A DNA stretch of 64,000 bases from an uncultured Hoeflea sp. (GTDB lineage Bacteria > Pseudomonadota > Alphaproteobacteria > Rhizobiales > Rhizobiaceae): contig NZ_CANMVK010000003.1 of NCBI RefSeq assembly GCF_947501405.1, positions 389,685-453,684 on the forward strand, read 5' to 3'. The notes beneath the pieces are model-generated. The model did not search any database. It was given only the letters and a program-made list of their open reading frames with translations, and was not told the DNA's origin. How positions within the stretch are numbered: position 1 is the stretch's first letter; each line of letters begins with the position of its first letter. This document shows positions 28,547-37,204 of the stretch, piece after piece. A program made the position numbers and the translations under genes.

Positions 28547-29776
28547 TCAGCTTCCGCGATTGCGGGCGGCCAGTGTTCTCAGCCGAAGCGCATTGAGGCG
28601 AATGAAGCCTTCGGCGTCCTTCTGGTCATAGGCGCCACGGTCGTCTTCAAAGGTGACGAGTGCGTCGTCATAAAGCGATTTCTCAGACGCGCGGCCGGTC
28701 AGAATCACATTGCCCTTGTAGAGCTTGAGCCGCACTGTGCCTTCGACATCGCGCTGGCTGTGGTCGATGGCCGCCTGCAGCATTTCGCGCTCGGGCGAGA
28801 ACCAGAATCCGTTGTAGATCAGCTCGGCATAGCGCGGCATCAGCTCGTCCTTCAAATGGGCTGCGCCGCGATCGAGCGTGATCGATTCCATGCCACGGTG
28901 GGCGGTGAGCAGAATGGTGCCGCCGGGGGTCTCGTAAACACCGCGCGACTTCATGCCGACAAAGCGGTTTTCGACGAGATCAAGCCGGCCGATGCCATTG
29001 TCGCGGCCCAGATCGTTGAGCCGGGCCAGAAGCGTGGCCGGCGACAGCATCTCGCCGTTGATCGACACGGCGTCGCCGGCCTTGAAACCGATCTCGATCT
29101 CGGTCGGCTGGTCGGGCGCTTCCTCAGGCGACACCGAGCGCTGATAGACATAACCGGGAGCTTCATCATTGGGGTCTTCGAGCACTTTTCCTTCAGACGA
29201 GGAGTGCAACAGATTGGCGTCGACCGAGAACGGGGCCTCGCCGCGCTTGTCCTTGGGGATCGGGATCTGGTGGGCTTCGGCGAATTCGATGAGATCGGTG
29301 CGCGACTTGAAGCTCCAGTCGCGCCACGGCGCAATCACCTTGATGTCAGGATTGAGCGCATAGGCCGAGAGCTCGAAGCGCACCTGATCATTGCCCTTGC
29401 CGGTTGCGCCATGGGCGATGGCGTCGGCGCCGGTTTCGGCGGCAATCTCGACCAGCCGCTTGGAGATCAGCGGCCGGGCAATCGAAGTGCCAAGCAGATA
29501 AACACCCTCATAGACGGCGTTGGCGCGAAACATCGGGAAGACGAAATCGCGGACGAACTCCTCGCGGACATCCTCAATATAGATGTTCTCGTCGCTTATC
29601 CCCATCAGTTCGGCCTTCCTGCGGGCCGGACCGAGCTCATCGCCCTGGCCCAGATCGGCGGTGAAGGTGACCACTTCGGCGCCGAACTCGGTCTGCAGCC
29701 ATTTGAGAATGATCGAGGTGTCGAGACCGCCCGAATAGGCGAGAACGACCTTCTTGACGTCCTTGTGCGATACCAT
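28547..29776 (-). CDS. argG: Argininosuccinate synthase
   Basis: 409 residues. It joins citrulline and aspartate with ATP in arginine synthesis. The PP-loop ATP motif [18 protein letters not shown] is at the N-terminus, and [10 protein letters not shown] and [12 protein letters not shown] are conserved. ATG 29776 follows a purine-rich stretch with a loose ribosome site. The gene stands alone; ompW is divergent 287 bp away. Confidence 0.97.
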   Translation of the reverse strand: MVSHKDVKKVVLAYSGGLDTSIILKWLQTEFGAEVVTFTADLGQGDELGPARRKAELMGISDENIYIEDVREEFVRDFVFPMFRANAVYEGVYLLGTSIARPLISKRLVEIAAETGADAIAHGATGKGNDQVRFELSAYALNPDIKVIAPWRDWSFKSRTDLIEFAEAHQIPIPKDKRGEAPFSVDANLLHSSSEGKVLEDPNDEAPGYVYQRSVSPEEAPDQPTEIEIGFKAGDAVSINGEMLSPATLLARLNDLGRDNGIGRLDLVENRFVGMKSRGVYETPGGTILLTAHRGMESITLDRGAAHLKDELMPRYAELIYNGFWFSPEREMLQAAIDHSQRDVEGTVRLKLYKGNVILTGRASEKSLYDDALVTFEDDRGAYDQKDAEGFIRLNALRLRTLAARNRGS

Positions 29777-29987
29777 TGAGGTGATTCCTGTCTTTCGTTG
29801 CGGACCGCAGGCCTTGCACGGACCGGGTCCCCTGATTTCGGCGGCACTTTAGCCAGAAGCCACGCGGATACAAGCGCGCAATCGGTCGGAACCGCTTCAA
29901 GGCCGCGGTTTTCACTGTGGACACCTCGTCCAAATCCGACCGTGTCCATGCGGCATGTTGTCCATGGGCAAAAAACCGTCTCCGCCG

Positions 29988-30001
29988 TTGATCTGAATCA
30001 A
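29988..30001 (+). promoter_or_regulatory. FNR/FixK box of ompW
   Basis: TTGATCTGAATCAA is a perfect TTGAT-N4-ATCAA anaerobox. A -10-like TATTTT at 30023-30028 is centred about 31 bp downstream, the geometry of a class II FNR/FixK-activated promoter (box centred near -41.5). It lies 63 bp before the ompW ATG. Which family member binds (FnrN, FixK or NnrR-like) cannot be told. Confidence 0.85.
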
Positions 30002-30063
30002 TAATTTTGCCGGTTGCATCGATATTTTCCCGCCATTCGACATATTCAGTTCAGGGGTTTGAC

Positions 30064-30747
30064 ATGACACTTCGTAAACGGGTTCGCGCCACAGCTGCTG
30101 CGGGGCTTGCACTGGCGCTCATCGGAACCATGGGGTCGGCAGCCTCAGCAGGCGATCTTGCGGATCGCATGGGGATTTCGCAGCCGTCCAGCGCATGGCA
30201 GGTGCGCCTTCGTGCTCTCGGCGTGATCACCGACGACAAGGGTAGTGTCGACCAGATCCCTGGTTCGGGCCTGAGCTATTCCGACAGCGTGACGCCGGAA
30301 CTCGACATCAGCTATTTCTTCACCGACAACATCGCCGCCGAACTCATCCTGGGAACGACCAAGGCCAATATCAACGGCACGGGAACCATTGCGGGGCTCG
30401 GCCAGGTGGGCGAGGTCTGGGTGCTGCCTCCCACGGTGACGCTGCAGTATCACTTCACCGATTTCGGTGCGTTCAAGCCCTATGTCGGCGCTGGCGTCAA
30501 CTACACGATATTCTATGAGCAGGACGGCGTCGGCGCGCTCACCAGCATCGATGTTGAAGACACTTTCGGCGCGGCGCTGCAGGTGGGCTTTGACTATATG
30601 ATCGACGAGAATTGGGGCTTCAACGTCGACGTCAAGAAGCTTTTCCTGGAACCGAAATGGTCGGGCGTCACCGGTGGCACCACAATCACCGGCAAGGCCA
30701 AGCTCAATCCGTGGCTGATCGGCACCGGTCTGACCTACCGGTTCTGA
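30064..30747 (+). CDS. ompW: OmpW-family outer-membrane protein
   Basis: 227 residues with a cleavable signal peptide (residues 1-29, ending AASA-GD) and an eight-stranded barrel ending in YRF, the aromatic C-terminus of outer-membrane barrels. WQVRLRALGVITDDKG and NIAAELILGTTKA are typical of OmpW, a small channel for hydrophobic compounds. The ATG 30064 has AGGGG upstream. The FNR box at 29988 predicts low-oxygen induction, as known for enterobacterial ompW. A terminator follows at 30770. Confidence 0.93.
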   Translation: MTLRKRVRATAAAGLALALIGTMGSAASAGDLADRMGISQPSSAWQVRLRALGVITDDKGSVDQIPGSGLSYSDSVTPELDISYFFTDNIAAELILGTTKANINGTGTIAGLGQVGEVWVLPPTVTLQYHFTDFGAFKPYVGAGVNYTIFYEQDGVGALTSIDVEDTFGAALQVGFDYMIDENWGFNVDVKKLFLEPKWSGVTGGTTITGKAKLNPWLIGTGLTYRF

Positions 30748-30769
30748 TTGATCCGATTTCACTTGGAAT

Positions 30770-30802
30770 GCCCGGCGCATCGCAAGATCCGCCGGGCGTT
30801 TT
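30770..30802 (+). terminator. Rho-independent terminator after ompW
   Basis: 8-bp stem GCCCGGCG / CGCCGGGC with a 12-nt loop, followed by GTTTT. It lies 23 bp after the ompW stop and precedes the next plus-strand gene, so ompW is monocistronic. Confidence 0.85.
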
Positions 30803-30949
30803 GCGTTTGGCGCGGCAACCGCGGCAAGGTCTCGCGTCTCTCAACGAAAACCGGGTTGCAATGCATCGCCGGGCGTGGAATCGCTGTCGCCTGGCGCCTA
30901 AGACCGGGGACGGCAGTCTCCGCCGAAGGAGTTCAACAAGGATTGCGAC

Positions 30950-31591
30950 ATGGAATTCATACCCACCCTTTCCACGCTTCTGGCTTTCGCAGCCGCCTCT
31001 TTCGTTTTGGCGATCACGCCGGGACCAGATATGACGCTGTTCGTGTCGCGGGCGCTGTCGGATGGGCGGGCTGCGGGTCTTGCCAGTGTCGCCGGAGCGA
31101 TGACCGGCATTGCCATTCACACCTTGATGGTGGCGCTGGGACTGTCGGCGCTTGTGGTGGCGTCACCCACGGCGTTCTTTGTGCTCAAATCCGCAGGTGC
31201 TGCCTATCTTTTGTGGCTGGCGATCCAGGCGATCAGAACCGGATCGAGTTTCAATGCGCCGGTCGCGGGGCCGTCGGGCCGCGGATTGTTGGCGAGCTGG
31301 GCCCAGGGGCTTGGCGTCAACCTGCTCAATCCGAAGATCATCCTGTTCTTCATGACCTTCCTGCCGCAATTCGTTGCCGCGGGCGATCCCCACTTTACCG
31401 GCAAGCTGATCTTCCTCGGTTTGTTTTTCGTGGTGCTGTCGACGCCGATTGTTATCGCCATCGTGTTTGGCGCGCACGGAATTGCGGGCTGGCTCAAGCG
31501 GAAGCCGCAGATCATGCGGATGGTTGACTATGTCTTCGCAGCAGTTTTCTCGGTCTTTGCGCTCAGAATTCTGCTGGCCCAGGGCCGCTGA
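30950..31591 (+). CDS. LysE/RhtB-family amino-acid exporter
   Basis: 213 residues with about six membrane helices and the family signature ITPGPDMTLFVSRALSDGRAAGLASVAG near the N-terminus (Pro-Gly-Pro). Members export homoserine, threonine, lysine or other amino acids. A second signature is LLNPKIILFFMTFLPQF. The substrate cannot be assigned. The ATG 30950 follows AACAAGGA. It is separated from ompW by a terminator. Confidence 0.9.
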   Translation: MEFIPTLSTLLAFAAASFVLAITPGPDMTLFVSRALSDGRAAGLASVAGAMTGIAIHTLMVALGLSALVVASPTAFFVLKSAGAAYLLWLAIQAIRTGSSFNAPVAGPSGRGLLASWAQGLGVNLLNPKIILFFMTFLPQFVAAGDPHFTGKLIFLGLFFVVLSTPIVIAIVFGAHGIAGWLKRKPQIMRMVDYVFAAVFSVFALRILLAQGR

Positions 31592-31779
31592 GTCTCATTT
31601 AGCTTGTCGACCGGACTGAGCTGCATTCTATCCGGCCTGTCCGGATTTACCGCGTATGGACCGTGGTTTCCGGAAGCGGCGACGATGTACGAGTTGCAAC
31701 CACCCGAAGCGACTTTCCTTCCCAAACACCCGCAAAAGCTGTATCAAGGGAACACGATGCGCAACGGGAGGGTTCTGTC

Positions 31780-32589
31780 ATGACGACGCTATTTGCCTGG
31801 GTCACTCCGGCCTTCAGCAGCGGCTCACCGGTCGATCACACCTGGATCACCGATTACGACAATCGCGCGCATCCCTACCCCGATATCGCCGCCGTCAAGG
31901 CCGCCGGAGCGTCGAACTGGTATTGCTGGGGGTCGTTTCACCCCACCGGCGGCGCGCCCGGGCACGCGGATGGATTTCTGGCTTCCGCCAATGGCGACAT
32001 GGCGATCGCCAATTGCCTGGTGCTGACCAATGCGGATTCGCGCGATGTGGCGGCTGCGCGCGGCACCATCTTCACCTACGGCGTGGACGGTGTCTGCCAT
32101 CAATTGGCCAATCAGGTCCTGTATTCCACAGCGGGCGGCGGAAAGCCCCTTACGGTCAAGGGTGCGCGCGGCTATTCTGTGAGCACGTTTCTTTACGGGA
32201 CCTACGGCTTGCAAAGCGCTGCCTGGCTGGCAAAGCTTCAATCCTGCGCCGGGGTCGACCGTATGACCACTCGGCCAATGAGTGCGGAGGCGGAGATGGA
32301 CCATCTTCCCGATGATTTCGAAGTCCATGCTGCGGAAGTGCTGTCCGGTCAACCGGAAGTACTGGCGCGGCTGCTGGCGTTGCGTAGCGAGGTCAACGCT
32401 TTTGTCGCGCGCGAGACTCCCGGTGTATTCCCGCCCGATGCGGCGTTGCTCAATGCCCGCAACCAGCATTTGCTTGACCAGGCAGCGGTGCTGCTCGGGC
32501 CGGAACTGTTTATTGCAGTGTTCGGGCTGGAACCCGGCGAAGCGATCGATGTTGTTGATCCCACCGTGCTTGACCGATCCGGCGAATAG
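31780..32589 (+). CDS. Uncharacterised protein with conserved-looking Cys/His/Trp motifs
   Basis: 269 residues, no signal peptide or membrane helix; not recognised. The N-terminal 170 residues are rich in invariant-looking aromatics and polar motifs (FAWVTPAFSSG, DHTWITDYDNR, NWYCWGSFHPTGG, TYGVDGVCHQLANQVL, ARGYSVSTFLYGTYG). Cys106-His107 at the start of a predicted helix after a Gly-Val-Asp loop recalls cysteine-hydrolase folds such as NlpC/P60, but that is only an impression. The C-terminal 90 residues look all-helical. ATG 31780 has CGGGAGGG upstream; the frame opens at 31663. No operon partner is visible. Confidence 0.75.
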   Translation: MTTLFAWVTPAFSSGSPVDHTWITDYDNRAHPYPDIAAVKAAGASNWYCWGSFHPTGGAPGHADGFLASANGDMAIANCLVLTNADSRDVAAARGTIFTYGVDGVCHQLANQVLYSTAGGGKPLTVKGARGYSVSTFLYGTYGLQSAAWLAKLQSCAGVDRMTTRPMSAEAEMDHLPDDFEVHAAEVLSGQPEVLARLLALRSEVNAFVARETPGVFPPDAALLNARNQHLLDQAAVLLGPELFIAVFGLEPGEAIDVVDPTVLDRSGE

Positions 32590-32666
32590 TCGGCGTCTGA
32601 GTAGATTTGTAGCGGCCGCGGGCTCCCGGCCTAGCCTTCACGCCGGTGGCGCGGGTCTTTTCGCAG

Positions 32667-33158
32667 CTATTGGCCGGCCCCGGAATCCGGGCTGGTGAAG
32701 CCCGTCTGGCGTTCGCTGGGCAGCCAGCGTCCGGCACTGCGGCCGGTGACGAGCCAATAGACCGTGGCGCCGATGATAGCGCAGGCCACGCGAATGGCGA
32801 TCATGGCGACCGGATCGAACTCTGCCGTTTCTGCGCTCGCCCCGGAGCGGAGCAATGGCAGGCTTGTCAGCGCGAGCGCCAGTACCCCGCCGGCGAGCGC
32901 GTGGCTGAGCCAGTCGCGTAACTTGAAAAACTCGAACGCGGCGATGATTGCCATGGCGGGCAGCAATACCGCACGGGCAAACAGGCTGGAGACGCCCAAA
33001 ACACCGACCACGAGTGTGACCGTCAGTTCGAGCTCACCGAGCGAACCGAAATCCTCGGGAACCACAAGCTTGGCGAGAAAGACATAGGACAACCCGGCCG
33101 CCAGGCATCCGGCGAAAAAGCCCAGGGCGATTGTGAACATGCGGATGAGCAGGGGCAT
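32667..33158 (-). CDS. Small four-helix membrane protein
   Basis: 163 residues with about four membrane helices (for example FTIALGFFAGCLAAGLSYVFL and VTLVVGVLGVSSLFARAVLL) and a polar C-terminus. I do not recognise a functional family. ATG 33158 lies 17 bp after the rlmN stop on the same strand, so the two are probably cotranscribed. Such conserved membrane proteins downstream of rlmN are, as I recall, common in Rhizobiales without an assigned role. Confidence 0.8.
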   Translation of the reverse strand: MPLLIRMFTIALGFFAGCLAAGLSYVFLAKLVVPEDFGSLGELELTVTLVVGVLGVSSLFARAVLLPAMAIIAAFEFFKLRDWLSHALAGGVLALALTSLPLLRSGASAETAEFDPVAMIAIRVACAIIGATVYWLVTGRSAGRWLPSERQTGFTSPDSGAGQ

Positions 33159-33175
33159 GGCTTGTTGCGCCGGTC

Positions 33176-34411
33176 TCAGTCGGCGCCGTGGCCGGCGATC
33201 ATCATCGCTTCCAGCGCCAGCCGATCGGTCTTGCGCATCCGCTCGGATTCGCTCTTGAGCTGGCCGCAGGCGGCAAGAATATCGCGGCCGCGCGGGGTGC
33301 GGATTGGCGAGGCATAGCCATTGGCGTTGATGAAGTCGGCGAATGTCTCGATCGTTTCCCAATCCGAGCATTCATAGGCCGATCCGGGCCAGGGATTGAA
33401 CGGAATCAGGTTGATCTTGGCGGGAATGCCCTTGAGCAGCCGCACCAGTTCCTTGGCATCGGTGAGGCTGTCATTGACGCCCTTGAGCATCACATATTCG
33501 AAGGTGATGCGCCGCGCGTTGGACAGGCCGGGATAGCGGCGGCAGGCCTCCATCAACTCGGAAAGCGGATATTTCCTGTTGATCGGCACCAGTTCATCGC
33601 GCAACTCGTCGCGCACCGCATGCAGCGAGATTGCCAGCATGACGCCGATCTCCTCGCCGGTGCGGGTGATTTCCGGCACCACACCGGAGGTCGACAGGGT
33701 AATCCGCCGTTTTGACAGCGCCAGTCCGTCGCCATCGCTGGCGACCAGAAGGGCGGTTTTGACGTTTTCGAAATTGTAGAGCGGTTCGCCCATGCCCATC
33801 ATCACGATGTTGGTGACCTTGCGGCCTTCGGCAGGGACGATAGCGCCCTGGGGCGTGTCCTTGTGCGGGAAGTCTCCTAGCCGGTCGCGGGCGACGAGCA
33901 ACTGCGCCAGGATCTCGTCCGGCGTCAGGTTGCGCACCAGCTTCTGGGTGCCGGTGTGGCAGAAGGAACAGGTCAGCGTGCAGCCGACCTGGCTGGAAAT
34001 GCACAGTGTGCCCCGGCCCTCTTCGGGAATATAGACGGTTTCCACTTCAACCGGCCGGCCGGCGCCGCGCGGTGGAAAGCGCATCAGCCATTTGCGGGTG
34101 CCGTCGGCGGAAATCTGTTCCTCGATGATCTCGGGCCGCGCGATGGAAAAGCGATGATCAAGTTTTTCGCGCAGCTCCCTGGAAATGGTGTGCATGTCGG
34201 CAAAATCCGATGCGCCGCGCACATAGAGCCAGTGCCAGAGCTGGTTGGCGCGCATCTTGCGCTGCCGCTCGGGCACGCCAATGTCGGCCATGGCGGCGAT
34301 CAGTTGGTCGCGGCTCATGCCGACAAGCACGGGCTTGCCGTCATCCATCATGCTAGACGAGGGATGCCGCGGTCGCGCGGAAGGGTCGGTCAGGTCGATC
34401 GTGGCTGGCAT
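33176..34411 (-). CDS. rlmN: Dual-specificity RNA methyltransferase RlmN
   Basis: 411 residues of radical-SAM type. The 4Fe-4S cysteines C144, C148 and C151 are in [14 protein letters not shown]; the methyl-carrying C-terminal Cys is in [11 protein letters not shown]. The enzyme methylates C2 of A2503 in 23S rRNA and A37 in some tRNAs. The N-terminal NusB-like part starts near [17 protein letters not shown]. The start at ATG 34411 gives a normal length. A small membrane-protein gene follows 17 bp downstream. Confidence 0.97.
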   Translation of the reverse strand: MPATIDLTDPSARPRHPSSSMMDDGKPVLVGMSRDQLIAAMADIGVPERQRKMRANQLWHWLYVRGASDFADMHTISRELREKLDHRFSIARPEIIEEQISADGTRKWLMRFPPRGAGRPVEVETVYIPEEGRGTLCISSQVGCTLTCSFCHTGTQKLVRNLTPDEILAQLLVARDRLGDFPHKDTPQGAIVPAEGRKVTNIVMMGMGEPLYNFENVKTALLVASDGDGLALSKRRITLSTSGVVPEITRTGEEIGVMLAISLHAVRDELRDELVPINRKYPLSELMEACRRYPGLSNARRITFEYVMLKGVNDSLTDAKELVRLLKGIPAKINLIPFNPWPGSAYECSDWETIETFADFINANGYASPIRTPRGRDILAACGQLKSESERMRKTDRLALEAMMIAGHGAD

Positions 34412-34474
34412 CAGCGGGGCTCGGAGCTCGGGTTTTACGAAAGGCCGCCCTCCTACCAGCTTTTGACGCGCACG

Positions 34475-34732
34475 TCACCTGTTACCATCGGGAGCCGGGT
34501 CCAGCAGTGTGGTCGCACCGGCAACAAGTGTGCCGCAACTCTCTGGCCGTCCCGCCGCCGGGCGCCGCCGCGCGATCAACGGCGGCAGACAACGGCCGAT
34601 CCACCGAAACATCCGGCCAGGTGCGCGAGGGGGCGTTTTAGCTTTTGCGGGCCGGTCAAAGGCTGGACCGGGACTTGGCTGCCAGGGCCCCAACTGATGA
34701 ACGATCATGGTGGCGTGGTCGTAATAGCTCAT
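34475..34732 (-). CDS. Small uncharacterised protein
   Basis: 85 residues starting MSYYDHATMIVHQLGPW, followed by a basic Pro/Arg-rich tail. I have the impression that small rhizobial proteins share the MSYYDHAT start, but cannot verify it. It lies 63 bp upstream of rlmN on the same strand and 148 bp from the divergent WYL regulator. The alternative is a chance frame; the unusual Tyr/Asp/His-rich N-terminus argues for a real gene. Confidence 0.5.
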   Translation of the reverse strand: MSYYDHATMIVHQLGPWQPSPGPAFDRPAKAKTPPRAPGRMFRWIGRCLPPLIARRRPAAGRPESCGTLVAGATTLLDPAPDGNR

Positions 34733-34802
34733 GGCAGGCCTCTCGGGGCTGGGTCCTGACGGGACAGGATCGGGGTTTTCATTTTTCCCATCAGATCAGA
34801 CC

Positions 34803-34849
34803 GCTGCTGACACGACGTTGTCAGTGGTGCTTGTGTTAGTGTCAGCAGC
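34803..34849. promoter_or_regulatory. Operator-like inverted repeat upstream of the WYL regulator gene
   Basis: Perfect 11-bp inverted repeat GCTGCTGACAC (34803-34813) / GTGTCAGCAGC (34839-34849) with 25 bp between, and a third TTGTCAG copy at 34818-34824 that pairs with the first arm as CTGACA-N6-TGTCAG. The cluster lies 32-78 bp before the start of the WYL gene, so autoregulation is likely. Confidence 0.65.
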
Positions 34850-34880
34850 ATCAATCCTGACTGGGAACGGAGTTCGCCCC

Positions 34881-35600
34881 ATGCGCCGATCCAACCGTTT
34901 GTTTGAAATCATCCAGATCCTGCGGTCGGCCGAGCGGCCGGTCACCGCCGAGGCGTTGTCACGGCAGCTCGAAGTCTCGACCCGGACGATTTATCGCGAC
35001 ATTTCCGCCTTGCAGATCATGAACACGCCGATCGAAGGCGAGCCGGGCATCGGCTACATCATGCGCCGTGGCTACGACCTTCCGCCGCTCAATTTCGATC
35101 TCGAGGAGATAGAAGCGCTGCGGGTGGGGCTGGCGCTGCTGTCACGGACCGGCGACAGCGCGCTTCAGCGCGCAGCGCAGCGCATCCATGAAAAGGTCGA
35201 CGCGCTGCATGGCCCGGCCGACTGGCTGCAGGTGGCCCCCTGGGGCGCGCCGCTCGACGATCCCGCCAAGGGCTGCGTGTCGCGATCGACCCTGCGCGAC
35301 GCCATCCGCAACGAACGCAAGATCCGGCTCACCTATCGTGATGAGCAGGATACTGAAACCGTGCGCATCGTGCGGCCGCTGGCGCTGGTTTATCACGTCG
35401 AATGCGTGCTGCTTGCGGGCTGGTGCGAGTTGCGCGCCGGGTTCCGGCATTTTCGCACCGACCGGGTCTATGGCTGTGAAGTTCTCGACGAGCGCTTCAC
35501 CGGCCAGGCGGGTGCACTTCGAATGGTGTGGCTGGAACAGATCCCCTGGTCTTCGAACGGGCCGGAAGGCTTGGCGGTTCAAGCTATGCGTCAGGCTTGA
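34881..35600 (+). CDS. YafY-type transcriptional regulator (HTH + WYL domain)
   Basis: 239 residues. An N-terminal winged helix (NRLFEIIQILRSAERPVTAEALSRQLEVSTRTIYRDI region) is followed by a WYL domain (residues about 140-220; IRLTYRDEQDTETVRIVRPLAL, VLLAGWCELRAGFRHFRTDRV). WYL domains bind ligands, often nucleic acid or nucleotides. ATG 34881 matches the family start MRRSNRLFEIIQIL. A repeated TGTCAG-based operator lies just upstream. The last 10 bp overlap the convergent TetR gene. Confidence 0.92.
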   Translation: MRRSNRLFEIIQILRSAERPVTAEALSRQLEVSTRTIYRDISALQIMNTPIEGEPGIGYIMRRGYDLPPLNFDLEEIEALRVGLALLSRTGDSALQRAAQRIHEKVDALHGPADWLQVAPWGAPLDDPAKGCVSRSTLRDAIRNERKIRLTYRDEQDTETVRIVRPLALVYHVECVLLAGWCELRAGFRHFRTDRVYGCEVLDERFTGQAGALRMVWLEQIPWSSNGPEGLAVQAMRQA

Positions 35601-36169
35601 GAACCGGCTTTGGGTGCGAGCATGGCGTCAATGACGCCGGAAAGGTTGGTCGGCGTTTGCGCCGGCTCGCCGGCGAGTTGCTCCAGCCCGATCAGCGCGG
35701 CGTTGAGAAAAGACGCACGCGAGCGCGCTTCGGCGCCTGACCATCCGGCGGCGCGGATCTGGGTTGTCAAAAACGCCAGCCGCTCATTGTCCGCATCCGC
35801 AAGGTCGCGCCGCACGGCCGGGTCTGCCCCGGCCCAGTGGCGGATGGCGATCGATGCCATGGTCGCGGCATGATCGCCGGGCTGGCGCAGTGAAGCGGCT
35901 TCGAACAGCTTGAGGACGAGATCGCGCGGCGATTGTCCGTCTGCGGTGGCGGAACTGATCAGTTCGCTGCGCGTCACCTGCCGCCAATGGCTCACCATGG
36001 CGCTTTTGAGCGCGGCGAGATCCTTGAAGTGCCAATAGAACGAACCTTTGGTGAGTGTAAGCTCTGTGCACAGCCGGTCGACGCGTATGACTTTCGGCCC
36101 CTCAAGAAGCAGGAGCTCGAAGGCTGTGGCGATCCAGCGCTCGCGGGTCATTCGTTGCTTGCCGCTCAT
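35591..36169 (-). CDS. TetR-family transcriptional regulator
   Basis: 192 residues with the N-terminal TetR helix-turn-helix (ELTLTKGSFYWHFKDLAALKSAM) and a divergent ligand-binding C-terminus. The start is ATG 36169 or the Met at 36151. A perfect inverted repeat immediately upstream (36175-36193) is a likely autoregulatory operator, so close to the first ATG that the mRNA may be leaderless. No obvious divergent target gene lies nearby. Confidence 0.9.
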   Translation of the reverse strand: MSGKQRMTRERWIATAFELLLLEGPKVIRVDRLCTELTLTKGSFYWHFKDLAALKSAMVSHWRQVTRSELISSATADGQSPRDLVLKLFEAASLRQPGDHAATMASIAIRHWAGADPAVRRDLADADNERLAFLTTQIRAAGWSGAEARSRASFLNAALIGLEQLAGEPAQTPTNLSGVIDAMLAPKAGSQA

Positions 36170-36174
36170 GCTTC

Positions 36175-36193
36175 AACATACCCGAAGTATGTT
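36175..36193. promoter_or_regulatory. TetR-type operator palindrome
   Basis: AACATACCCGAAGTATGTT: perfect 7-bp arms AACATAC / GTATGTT around a 5-bp spacer, starting 6 bp upstream of the tetR-family ATG. Size and symmetry are as expected for a TetR dimer site. Confidence 0.75.
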
Positions 36194-36318
36194 CAGCGTC
36201 CAGCCCTGGCATCGCACATTCCGTCCGGCGGCGCCGTTCAGCCTAGATGGCGGCCTTCATAGAGCTTTGCAGGGCGCGCGGACGCGGTGAGTATGCGGGA
36301 AAGCGGGGACCTGGCTGC

Positions 36319-36349
36319 AAAAAGGGCCCCGCTTCGGGCAAGGCCCTTT
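36319..36349 (-). terminator. Rho-independent terminator after ialB
   Basis: Stem AAAGGGCC (36321-36328) / GGCCCTTT (36342-36349) with a T-run on the minus strand (36323-36319). It lies 34 bp downstream of the stop codon of the IalB-type gene. The stem is partly symmetric but the T-run is best for the minus strand. Confidence 0.8.
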
Positions 36350-36382
36350 GTCATAACCGACGGGTGGATCGTCGCCGCGCGC

Positions 36383-36886
36383 TTAGCGGCAGGTGGCGAT
36401 CTTGTTGAGTGCGGCGGTCACGCCCCTGAGCGAATAGCTGTAGGAGGTGTTGGTTCCGCGGCGTGAAACTGCCTTGACCGTCATCGAGGAGCCTGCCTTC
36501 ATCGCGGCCACCAGTTGCGGCTCCTGGGCGGCGTTTTCAACCCAGCCGGAATTGCCACGGCTGAACAGGATGAATTCACGGCCATCGACATTGACGGTGA
36601 TCTTGGAGGATTCTTTCAGCGGGTAGCCCATCATGGCGTTGGGCTCGTAACTTACATTCTGGCCCGGCCGCTGCGAGATCAGGAAGAAGATGTCTCCGTG
36701 ATCGACATTGGTGGGTGCGGAGCTGATCGGCACGGACAGCACATAGCACACCTTTCCGCCTGCGGAATCGTATGAATAAGCCCCCCAGGCGTCAAATTGC
36801 TCGATCCTTGTGGGCGATTGCGCCCACGCCGCGGCCGACAAGGCGAAGAGCGCCATCATTGCGGTTGCGATTGTTTTGACAAACAT
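36383..36886 (-). CDS. Invasion-associated locus B (IalB)-family protein
   Basis: 167 residues with a signal peptide (MFVKTIATAMMALFALSAAA-WAQ, cleavage near residue 23) and the IalB core: FDAWGAYSYDSAGGKVCYVL, ISQRPGQNVSYEP, and the paired Cys near the C-terminus (KIATCR). IalB was named for erythrocyte invasion in Bartonella, but the family is widespread in free-living Rhizobiales and is periplasmic of unclear role. ATG 36886 is chosen because it opens the signal peptide; the frame extends to 36967. Confidence 0.9.
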   Translation of the reverse strand: MFVKTIATAMMALFALSAAAWAQSPTRIEQFDAWGAYSYDSAGGKVCYVLSVPISSAPTNVDHGDIFFLISQRPGQNVSYEPNAMMGYPLKESSKITVNVDGREFILFSRGNSGWVENAAQEPQLVAAMKAGSSMTVKAVSRRGTNTSYSYSLRGVTAALNKIATCR

Positions 36887-37100
36887 GGCTTTCCTACCGG
36901 TTCGTGCTCGAATGGGAAGGGCGGTGAGCCCATAAGGTTCTCGCTTGATGCGAGGGAATTGGTTCATTTTGACTTAATCCTGGTTACCAAAGCGTCAATA
37001 TGTGCCGCGACAATCCGGCAAACATACCGCAACTTCGGATTTCAGCGTCCCGTTCTCACGCTTTGTAACAATTGGAATCCGGCAACAGTTTGACCTTTGG

Positions 37101-37160
37101 CAAAACCGGTGCCAAAACCGAAGCCGAAATCGGCGCAAAGACTGGTGTCAAAACCGCACA
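37101..37160 (+). repeat. Degenerate 12-bp tandem repeat upstream of the ECF sigma gene
   Basis: Five imperfect 12-bp units of the type CAAAACCGGTGC run from 37101 to 37160: CAAAACCGGTGC, CAAAACCGAAGC, CGAAATCGGCGC, AAAGACTGGTGT, CAAAACCGCACA. The 318-bp gap 36887-37204 holds no other recognisable element. The repeat ends 44 bp before the sigma-factor ATG and may be leader or operator sequence or simply a decayed minisatellite. Confidence 0.6.
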
Positions 37161-37204
37161 GCGGCGGTTGATTCGATTGGGAAGAACGGGGTTCTGCGGC
37201 ACTG

